A stretch of 35,473 nucleotides of DNA from Chromobacterium vaccinii. Its GTDB lineage: Bacteria; Pseudomonadota; Gammaproteobacteria; Burkholderiales; Chromobacteriaceae. A program made the position numbers and the translations under genes. The notes under the pieces are model-generated. The model saw only the letters and a list, made by a program, of their open reading frames with translations. It searched no databases and was not told where the DNA came from. Below, in pieces: positions 7,585 through 13,237 of the stretch. Where the stretch lies: positions 1 through 35,473 of the forward strand of contig NZ_JZJL01000049.1 of NCBI RefSeq assembly GCF_000971335.1, read 5' to 3'. Every line of letters begins with the position of its first letter. Positions within the stretch are counted from its first letter, which is position 1.

Positions 7585-8910
7585 ATGGCTGACGCTGACA
7601 ACGCGTTTGAAGAAGAGGAAATTGAGGCCGCTACTCCCATCGAGGAGGTTGTTGCTGCAAAGAAACTATTAGCAGAACGATGCAAAGAGGCAGGAATTGC
7701 ACTTGAAGAAATAACAGTCCCCTATGAGGAACCAAGGCTTAGGGTTGGAATGAAATGCGGTCGCAATACTCGTTGGCTTAATCTTTGGACTGACGATAAT
7801 AGTATTATGCGACTACTTTCAATCCCGTTCGAGAAATACTCCTATCTTTCTGGTCTTGAAGCGGTATGTTCCTATGCCGATGGCACTATAGAGGCTGCGA
7901 TACGACCACTTGCACCTGTTATCGGACCATCAAGTTATATGCTCCGACGCCTCTTTGGATTTGATCCCCAAAATGATCAGTTCGACATCGAATCTGCAAA
8001 AATCTCCGTACCCGCCACACAGGAGGGTTTACCTCACATCGAGATTAGCCCTGCTTCCGAGGTATTCACTCGATTGGCGAGGCCTCCAGGTAGAAAACGG
8101 GTAACCCTTAAGTTAACCGGGTGTCATGTCTCGACGCATGACACTGCACTCGCGTTACTAAATAAGGCCGCGGGATCGATACTATTTCAGCTGGATTTAC
8201 TTACCGACTTCCCAGTAGGTCTTGAAAAAGAGCGTCGTCACTTTCCCGGTGCACGTAAGCCAAGGAGGCAGCAAAACCAAGCCACCGAGTTACAGTACCC
8301 CAAAATACAATTCGAAAACGCCCCGCTCTCGTTGTATTGGTACGGCAGAAGTGCAACGGGCATGCCGTTGCTTCAGTTTCTAGCCTTTTACCAAGCTATA
8401 GAATTCTATTTCCCTATTTACTCTCAGTCCGAGGCCCAGCGTAAGCTGAAGGCGATATTGAAAGACCCGACTTTCCGCGGAGATCGTGATACCGACATTG
8501 CGCGACTTTTGGCCGCTATCCACATTAGCCGAAGTGGTGCGTTTGGTGATGAAAGATCGCAGTTACGCGCAACGCTTATGGAGTGCTCAGACTCTGACGA
8601 GTTACGGCGATTCATGGGGGAAGATGCTGAGAGAAAAGAGTTCTTCCTAAATAAAGCGAAGGCGCTGCCATATCACAAAATTCCCTTAGCAAATACATCC
8701 GTCGATCTTAGAAACGATGTTGCAGACCGAATCTATGACATTCGCTGCAAAATCGTTCATACCAAGGCTGACTCGAGGGATGGTGACATTGAGTTACTGC
8801 TTCCCTTTACACCTGAAGCCGAACAGCTTTCATTCGATATAGAGCTTGTTCAGCATCTTGCGCAATTGGTACTGGTGGCAGGCAGCACCCCATTCAACGT
8901 GCATAGTTAG
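7585..8910 (+). CDS. Cargo protein with a C-terminal HEPN-like motif, possible anti-phage RNase
   Basis: A 441-residue cytosolic protein with no signal peptide or membrane segment that I do not recognise as a whole. Near the C-terminus (about 395-410) lies DRIYDIRCKIVH, which contains the R-x4-H motif of HEPN ribonucleases in the usual YxxR-x4-H setting, followed by an acidic stretch and a final helix. The N-terminal 15 residues are very acidic. Its base composition is clearly lower in GC than the neighbouring satellite genes, a sign of separate acquisition. In P4-like satellites of enterobacteria the interval next to int is a known hotspot for anti-phage systems, which makes a defence role plausible but unproven. 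ATG 7585 is preceded by TTGGA; a TTG at 7570 is possible. Confidence 0.75.
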   Translation: MADADNAFEEEEIEAATPIEEVVAAKKLLAERCKEAGIALEEITVPYEEPRLRVGMKCGRNTRWLNLWTDDNSIMRLLSIPFEKYSYLSGLEAVCSYADGTIEAAIRPLAPVIGPSSYMLRRLFGFDPQNDQFDIESAKISVPATQEGLPHIEISPASEVFTRLARPPGRKRVTLKLTGCHVSTHDTALALLNKAAGSILFQLDLLTDFPVGLEKERRHFPGARKPRRQQNQATELQYPKIQFENAPLSLYWYGRSATGMPLLQFLAFYQAIEFYFPIYSQSEAQRKLKAILKDPTFRGDRDTDIARLLAAIHISRSGAFGDERSQLRATLMECSDSDELRRFMGEDAERKEFFLNKAKALPYHKIPLANTSVDLRNDVADRIYDIRCKIVHTKADSRDGDIELLLPFTPEAEQLSFDIELVQHLAQLVLVAGSTPFNVHS

Positions 8911-9237
8911 ACTACGTTTCCACCGGGCCTGGGTAAAAAACTGCACAGGTCTGGTGAATGCCACAGTTGAGTGTCCGCTTTTACCCAATAACAAGAGCGG
9001 CGCTGGGTTGATTCCAGCCACGACATGCGTGGCAATCGATTGATAACACTGGCTTTCCCATAAACGCCCGTTGCTGAACGCTGCTATCCAATGAGCTTGT
9101 CTTAGTTCGCTTGTCGCGCCTGACAGTGCAGTGAGATGTTAATGGCCTCTTTTGCCCTCAGCCCCCAGCGCGCGCTATCGAAGCCCCGCCTCGCCCCCGC
9201 GCTTCATGTGCAGCTAATCATGCACCTGCATGAACTC

Positions 9238-9275
9238 GCGCCAGCCCCTTGTTGCATAGGCTGGCGCTTAGCTTT
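9238..9275 (+). terminator. Hairpin with T-rich tail in the long leader before alpA
   Basis: GCGCCAGCC (9238-9246) pairs perfectly with GGCTGGCGC (9259-9267) and is followed by TTAGCTTTT. There is no obvious gene just upstream, so it may end a small RNA or act as an attenuator. P4 controls immunity with a small RNA and terminators, which is the only reason to suspect this. A second hairpin sits at 9318-9339. Confidence 0.5.
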
Positions 9276-9390
9276 TCCCCTGCCGCGATTCATGCGTTTT
9301 CATGCACTCTATGCATGCAGTCGCGCTTTTCGCTGACTGACGTTTCCGCCCTTCTCTCTCCTCTCCCGCTTAAATCTGCCGCCGAGTATG

Positions 9391-9430
9391 TCCGATGGCG
9401 TCCGTATGGGTCCGATACCGTCCAGCCATT
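9391..9430. repeat. Four consecutive 10-bp repeats (TCCGATNNCG type)
   Basis: TCCGATGGCG, TCCGTATGGG, TCCGATACCG and TCCAGCCATT follow one another with an exact 10-bp step, one turn of the helix, so the same DNA face is repeated. This suggests a binding array for a regulator or replication protein. The rest of 8911-9639 has no convincing gene. Confidence 0.5.
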
Positions 9431-9510
9431 CAAAAATCGCCCCGCTTCTTTCCGTTTCCTCGCCTGTCGTCAATAGCCAAATCCACGTTTTTTCGCCTTT
9501 TCAAGTTTCG

Positions 9511-9579
9511 TTGTTGTGTGGCGATTCCACACAACAAGCCCGCCAAACTCGATTTGAAATTTCTGAAATACTGCATTCG
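9511..9579 (+). promoter_or_regulatory. Candidate Ogr/Delta-activated late promoter: 11-bp dyad centred about 55 bp upstream
   Basis: TTGTTGTGTGG (9511-9521) and CCACACAACAA (9527-9537) form a perfect inverted repeat around CGATT, centred at 9524. A -10-like AATACT lies at 9567-9572 with no fair -35 box, predicting a start near 9579. P2 and P4 late promoters have a TGT...ACA dyad centred near -55 that binds Ogr/Delta, and lack a good -35. It precedes alpA, the coiled-coil gene, the capsid gene and the Delta-like gene. Confidence 0.5.
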
Positions 9580-9639
9580 CTGATCGGCGTGTCCGATTGC
9601 ATCCACAGCTATTCAGACAAAACGATAAGGACAAATCCA

Positions 9640-9858
9640 ATGACCGCCAATGCCCCTTCGCTCACCGCCCAGCCGCTGCGCTTTCTGCGCTTGCCGGAAG
9701 TCATCTCCACTTGCGGCCTGTCCCGCTCGTCGGTGTACGACGCCATCAAGCGCGGCAGCTTTCCGGCTCCGGTGCCGCTGGGCGGTAAAAGCGTGGCCTG
9801 GCTGTCGTCTGAAATCGATGTCTGGATGGCTGGACGCATCGCCGCCCGCCACGCCTAA
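9640..9858 (+). CDS. alpA: AlpA-family DNA-binding regulator/excisionase
   Basis: A 72-residue MerR-like winged-helix protein: FLRLPEVISTCGLSRSSVYDAIKRGSFPAPVPLGG, then the SVAWLSSEIDVWMAGRIA C-terminus. AlpA/Vis proteins of P4-type elements activate integrase or act as recombination directionality factors for excision, binding DNA near the attachment site or their own promoters. The likely start is ATG 9640 with AAGG at 9627-9630. It is the first gene of a rightward set running to 11900 and follows the long repeat-rich leader. The usual single-helix recognition pattern is complete, so it should be functional. Confidence 0.9.
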   Translation: MTANAPSLTAQPLRFLRLPEVISTCGLSRSSVYDAIKRGSFPAPVPLGGKSVAWLSSEIDVWMAGRIAARHA

Positions 9859-9888
9859 CACCCCAACAAACGCACCCGGACTCAGAAC

Positions 9889-10614
9889 ATGCATATCCAG
9901 AACCCCCACACCCAAGAAACCGTCGCTTTCGCCGTCGCCGGCCTGACTGAACGCCTGGCCGCCTTCGAGCAAGACCTCAACGCCTGGCAGACCCTGGCCG
10001 ACAACGCTTCGCGCCGCGTGCAAACCGCCGAGGCGCTGCGCAGCGAAGCCGAGCAGACGCGCAAGGATTGCCGCCAGGCGATGCGCTCGACCTTGGGCAT
10101 TCCCACCAAGGCGGTGCGCGAGCTGAAGAGCAAGGAAATGGCCAATCTGGAATTGGCTGAGGAGACGCTGAAGATCGCCGAGGAAGAGAAGATTCAAGCG
10201 GAAGTGCAGCAAGAAACGCTGTTCGAGCAGCGCCAAGCGCTGGCCAAGGAGCGCGAGGCGCTGCGCCGCCAGTATTGGGACGCGGTGCTGGACGACCAGA
10301 TCACGCAATGGGGGCAACAGCTGCCGGTGCTGGCGCTGCTGCTGGAGCAAGCGCCCAAGGCGTGCATCGAGCGGCTGTTCGGCCGCGCCGAGTTGCGCAG
10401 AAATCAAGATGAGTTCTATGCCGCGCAGCAGCCCGGCGAGCTGCAACAGGCGCTGCAAGCCGCGCCGCAGGCGGAGCCGGATGAGTTGCTGGCCCTGCTC
10501 AACCGTCCCCTGCCGGCGCTGGCCGAACCCGCCTCGATGCAGCACAACCCCATCGCCCGCATGCGGTATCAGGCCGAACGCGACGCGCAATACCAAACCC
10601 TGATCAACCGCTAA
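9889..10614 (+). CDS. Coiled-coil protein in the place of P4 Sid / capsid scaffold
   Basis: A 241-residue, almost wholly helical protein. Residues of about 15-130 are rich in Ala, Glu, Gln and Arg in heptad-like order (for example LKIAEEEKIQAEVQQETLFEQ), followed by a helical region and a disordered C-terminal tail ending ARMRYQAERDAQYQTLINR. P4 Sid, the external scaffold that forces small capsids from P2 protein, has 244 residues and a similar coiled-coil plan, and lies in the same late operon as delta. I see a general resemblance but no diagnostic motif. It is followed after 13 bp by the capsid gene, so an internal scaffold for that protein is the other likely role. There is no H-D-S protease triad like that of P2 gpO. 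Confidence 0.6.
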   Translation: MHIQNPHTQETVAFAVAGLTERLAAFEQDLNAWQTLADNASRRVQTAEALRSEAEQTRKDCRQAMRSTLGIPTKAVRELKSKEMANLELAEETLKIAEEEKIQAEVQQETLFEQRQALAKEREALRRQYWDAVLDDQITQWGQQLPVLALLLEQAPKACIERLFGRAELRRNQDEFYAAQQPGELQQALQAAPQAEPDELLALLNRPLPALAEPASMQHNPIARMRYQAERDAQYQTLINR

Positions 10615-10627
10615 GCGAGACAACGAC

Positions 10628-11608
10628 ATGCAAAACGCTACCCGCCAAGCCCTGGACCATTTCATCGGCCGCTACTTCAGTCATATGGACGCGCATCAAA
10701 CTCAGGACAGTTGCCACGCCGCCCCGGAGCCGCAAGCCGCGCAGGCCCGCATCAATGCGTTGAAGACCCATAGCCGGCTGCTATCCGCCATCAACATCCT
10801 CGGCGTGGCGAACATCAAAGGCCGCTCGCAAAACTTCGACCTGGCCGGCACGCTGGCCGCGACAGTGGACACCAACCGCCATGCACGCCAGCCCGCGCAA
10901 AAGACCTGGCAACCGGCGCAATACTTCTGCCGGCAGACCAACTTCGACGCGGCGTTTGATTACGAGACGCTGGACGCCTGGATGAGCGAGACGCAAGACC
11001 AAGCCTTGTTCGAGGCCCGCGCGCGGCAGACGCTGGAGCGCCGCATCTTGCTGGATCGGGTGATGATTGGTTTCCATGGCCTGATACGCGCCGCCGACTC
11101 CGACCGGGCCAAATATCCGCAGCTGCAGGACGTCAATGTCGGCTGGCTGCAGCAGATCCGCGAGCAAGCGCCGCAAGCCTGCCTGGAGAGTGTCAGCGTC
11201 GGCGAAGGCCAGCGTTTCCACAACCTGCACCGCCTAGTGCGCCATGCCGTCAACCATCTGCTGGCGCCGGCCTGGCGCGATGATCCGCTGTTGGTGGCGC
11301 TGGTGGGCGCGGACCTGCTGCCGGATGCGGTGTGCGAGTCGAACGAGCCGGGAGACGATCTGGTGTTCCACAAGCAGCGCCTGGGCGGCTTGCAGGCGGC
11401 GACGGCTGCCTTCTTCCCCGGCGACAGCATCCTGATTACCCGGCTGGACAACCTGTCGCTGTACTTCAACCAAAATGCCGTGCGCTACCGCTATCAGGAA
11501 GACCCCGCCATCAACAGCGTGCTGTTCTACCACTCCAGCGAAGACGCCTACGTGGTGGAGAACCTGGCCGCCTGCGCGCTGATTGAAGACGTGGAAATCG
11601 TGGACTGA
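10628..11608 (+). CDS. P2-family (gpN-like) phage major capsid protein
   Basis: A 326-residue protein matching the P2 gpN family along its length. Diagnostic blocks are LLSAINILGVANIKG, the TNFD...YETLDAW segment, RRILLDRVMIGFHGLIRAADSDR, PQLQDVNVGWLQQIREQAP, LLVALVGADLLPD, HKQRLGGLQA..FFPGDSILITRLDNLSLYF and the closing DAYVVENLAACALIEDVEI. gpN builds the T=7 icosahedral shell, or T=4 when P4 Sid is present. P2 gpN itself has 357 residues; the N-terminal scaffold part seems shorter here. It stands alone, without portal, terminase or protease genes. Classical P4 carries no capsid protein gene, so this satellite may build its own shell. Ribosome site is weak, and translation may be coupled to the preceding gene. 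Confidence 0.9.
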   Translation: MQNATRQALDHFIGRYFSHMDAHQTQDSCHAAPEPQAAQARINALKTHSRLLSAINILGVANIKGRSQNFDLAGTLAATVDTNRHARQPAQKTWQPAQYFCRQTNFDAAFDYETLDAWMSETQDQALFEARARQTLERRILLDRVMIGFHGLIRAADSDRAKYPQLQDVNVGWLQQIREQAPQACLESVSVGEGQRFHNLHRLVRHAVNHLLAPAWRDDPLLVALVGADLLPDAVCESNEPGDDLVFHKQRLGGLQAATAAFFPGDSILITRLDNLSLYFNQNAVRYRYQEDPAINSVLFYHSSEDAYVVENLAACALIEDVEIVD

Positions 11609-11618
11609 GGAGACGGAC

Positions 11619-11900
11619 ATGGCCTTTCCCTGCCCGCTGTGCGGCGCGGTGTCGAGAGTGCGGACCAGCCGCATGCTGACCGCCACCGCCAAGGAGATTT
11701 ACTACAACTGCAGCAATGACGACTGCTGCCACCAGTACAAGACGATGGAAAGCGAGCCGCGCACCGTCGCCCAGCCGATCAAGGGCGGCGCGCTGATTCC
11801 GTCGGAGCGGCTGCGCACGCTGCCAAGCGTGGCCAAACCCTCGCCGCCGCCGGCGCTGACGGTACAAGCCGGCCGGATTCAGCACAGAGTCTTGAAGTAA
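11619..11900 (+). CDS. Ogr/Delta-family zinc-finger activator of late genes
   Basis: A 93-residue protein whose first 45 residues fit the Ogr/Delta family exactly: C5-x2-C8, then RTSR, T-A-K-E-x-Y-Y, and C31-x4-C36, with 22 residues between the two cysteine pairs. Ogr (P2) and Delta (P4) bind dyads near -55 and contact RNA polymerase alpha to switch on late transcription; a satellite copy can activate both its own late genes and those of the helper. The C-terminal 45 residues are Pro/Ser/Arg-rich and probably flexible. GAGGAG (11607-11612) gives a strong ribosome site, and the capsid gene ends 10 bp before. A bidirectional hairpin follows. Confidence 0.9.
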   Translation: MAFPCPLCGAVSRVRTSRMLTATAKEIYYNCSNDDCCHQYKTMESEPRTVAQPIKGGALIPSERLRTLPSVAKPSPPPALTVQAGRIQHRVLK

Positions 11901-11904
11901 TGAA

Positions 11905-11930
11905 AATGGCCCGCTGGAGGGCGGGCCATT
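11905..11930. terminator. Bidirectional hairpin between convergent genes
   Basis: AATGGCCCGC (11905-11914) pairs perfectly with GCGGGCCATT (11921-11930) around a 6-nt loop. It lies between the rightward zinc-finger gene and the leftward zinc-finger gene, with short T-rich tails on both strands. Confidence 0.7.
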
Positions 11931-11940
11931 TCTCTGAAGT

Positions 11941-12327
11941 CTATTTATCGGCGGCAATGGCCATCAATAAATCGTATTCCTTTTGATGGGACTTCAATCT
12001 TTCCCGGAATAGTTTGGCTTGATTTTCCAGCTTCGCAAGCTCATCGGACATTAATTGCTTTTTATCGTGATATATAAAATCAATCTCTTCCAAAGCGGCG
12101 CGCACTTGTGCGGGACTGTATTTATGACGCACCTCTTTTTCAGTCATGCCAATACTAGGCCACACCGATTCTTCAAATCGGCGTACAAATTTCTTTTTAC
12201 CGCCGCATTTTTGACACGACGTATAGTATTCAACATACCTAGCAATGATTTTTCGGCTTGTTCTGATTTTATAAAAACCGCCACATGCAGGACAAGGACA
12301 CCACGAAAAACTACCCACAAAAGCCAT
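11941..12327 (-). CDS. Second, diverged Ogr/Delta-like zinc-ribbon protein
   Basis: A 128-residue protein. Residues 12-41 hold C12-x2-C15, RTSR (22-25), a Tyr pair and C38-x2-C41, the same plan as the Ogr/Delta family, with 22 residues between cysteine pairs, but the last knuckle is C-x2-C instead of C-x4-C. The remaining 85 residues form a basic/acidic coiled coil (about 65-120). The gene is AT-richer than its neighbours and runs opposite to the main late operon, tail to tail with the first Ogr/Delta-type gene. AAGGG lies 6 bp before the ATG. It could be an anti-activator, a competitor for the same sites, or simply cargo; I cannot tell which. Confidence 0.75.
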   Translation of the reverse strand: MAFVGSFSWCPCPACGGFYKIRTSRKIIARYVEYYTSCQKCGGKKKFVRRFEESVWPSIGMTEKEVRHKYSPAQVRAALEEIDFIYHDKKQLMSDELAKLENQAKLFRERLKSHQKEYDLLMAIAADK

Positions 12328-12348
12328 AACGCCCTTCGACCAAAATAA

Positions 12349-12368
12349 AAGGCCCCTGCCAGGGCCTT
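12349..12368 (-). terminator. Hairpin with U-run just upstream of the leftward zinc-finger gene
   Basis: AAGGCCC (12349-12355) pairs with GGGCCTT (12362-12368); on the minus strand TTTTATTTTGG follows. It would stop leftward transcripts from the control region before they enter the 12327 gene, or act as an attenuator in that gene's leader. Confidence 0.55.
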
Positions 12369-12369
12369 G

Positions 12370-12727
12370 GGTACAGCAAAACTAAATCCAACCATCCAGC
12401 ACCATTATATCCCGATGAAATTCACCGCTCAAACGCAATATGTGAATCACATGCTTGACAGCCCCGCCCGATTCCCGCACCATTACCGCGTCGTGTTCAA
12501 TAGCGCGACCGGGATTGGCGTCCTGATTACGAAGGCGGATAGCCGCCTATTGCGGCATTTTTTACGTCCGTTAAACACCATTGGTGCGTCTTCTTCTATG
12601 GCGGGCCTTGGTGGGAGCGTGCATGCACGCGCCGGTTCCTTCGTACCGGTACGCCAATCCTGCCTTGTGCCTGCCACCCCCGATTGGCGTCGGGATGGCA
12701 AGCGTAACGCTTACGAAGGAGGTTTCC
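12370..12727. promoter_or_regulatory. Palindrome-rich control region between divergent satellite genes
   Basis: About 360 bp without a convincing gene. It contains three perfect palindromes: GCGTGCATGCACGC (12617-12630), GTACCGGTAC (12643-12652) and AAGCG-TAA-CGCTT (12700-12712). A pair of direct repeats carries GATTGGCGTC (12513-12522 and 12682-12691), each followed by TTACGAAGG (12527-12535 and 12712-12720). A frame beginning at ATG 12415 is open but runs without its own stop into the 12901 gene, so it is not called. Probably the switch controlling the leftward gene and the replication operon. Confidence 0.45.
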
Positions 12728-12904
12728 ATGCCTGGCATCATCCTGCACGCTTTCCGCGCCCTATTCCCCGCTACTGCAATTCCCGTTTCCACATTGCCCA
12801 ACGAGGCCCAAGCTCGCGCGCTCGCCGCTTTGCTGGTCGCCCAGGGTCAACGCGCCTTGATTCATCGCACCGCCGCCGGTTTCGCCGTGGAGGTGATCGC
12901 ATGA
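12728..12904 (+). CDS. Small satellite protein of unknown function
   Basis: A 58-residue protein (MPGIILHAFRAL...) with a conserved-looking helix NEAQARALAALLVAQGQRALIHRT and a final short strand, FAVEVIA. The ribosome site AAGGAGG (12716-12722, 5-bp spacing) is the strongest in the satellite. Its stop overlaps the next start as ATGA (12901-12904), so the two are coupled. I do not recognise a family. It heads the replication operon and follows the palindrome-rich control region, so a regulatory or replication-accessory role is possible. Confidence 0.65.
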   Translation: MPGIILHAFRALFPATAIPVSTLPNEAQARALAALLVAQGQRALIHRTAAGFAVEVIA

Positions 12905-13227
12905 GCACCCTGCCCCTTCTCGCCCCGCTGGCCCTGGCCGCCATCCAACGCGAACTGATCCTCCTGCAGCAGTTGACCACCCAGCCGGAACACGCCGCCT
13001 TGCGCGAGCCGGTGGCCCAGCTGGCCGGCCTGTGCGAATCGGTCGAAGACGTGGTGTCCGGCGGCATCTGCCGTCTGTCCGGCACCAGCGAGACGCTGCA
13101 AGGGCTGCTCGATCTGCTGCGCCACGCCGAGGACCAACCTTTGCCGGCCCATCGCGTCGCCGGCCTGCTGGCCCCGCTACAGCAGCAGGTGGTCCACGCC
13201 TGCTCCGAAATCGGCCAAATCCTCTAA
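12901..13227 (+). CDS. Small helical protein, DUF1484-like, paralogue of the 20402 gene
   Basis: A 108-residue all-helical protein. The central segment REPVAQLAGLCESVEDVV with GGICRLSGTSETLQGLLDLL aligns with REPAARVAHLCQDIEQAV and SICHLAHGQLGLQSVIDLL of the protein at 20402-20782, and both end in a similar amphipathic helix. I believe this is the family known as DUF1484, described from Ralstonia and Chromobacterium, but could not check. GGAGG precedes ATG 12901 by 7 bp. It sits directly before the primase-helicase gene, only 10 bp away, suggesting an accessory role in replication or copy control. Confidence 0.75.
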   Translation: MSTLPLLAPLALAAIQRELILLQQLTTQPEHAALREPVAQLAGLCESVEDVVSGGICRLSGTSETLQGLLDLLRHAEDQPLPAHRVAGLLAPLQQQVVHACSEIGQIL

Positions 13228-13237
13228 GGACACAGAC

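Noticed and set aside
9388-9640. N-terminal extension of the AlpA frame
   Set aside because: It would cross the 10-bp repeats and the dyad; ATG 9640 has its own ribosome site and begins just before the conserved domain.
12415-12900. Possible small gene starting at ATG 12415
   Set aside because: It has no stop of its own, runs through palindromes and the 58-residue gene into the 12901 gene, and lacks a ribosome site; treated as control region.
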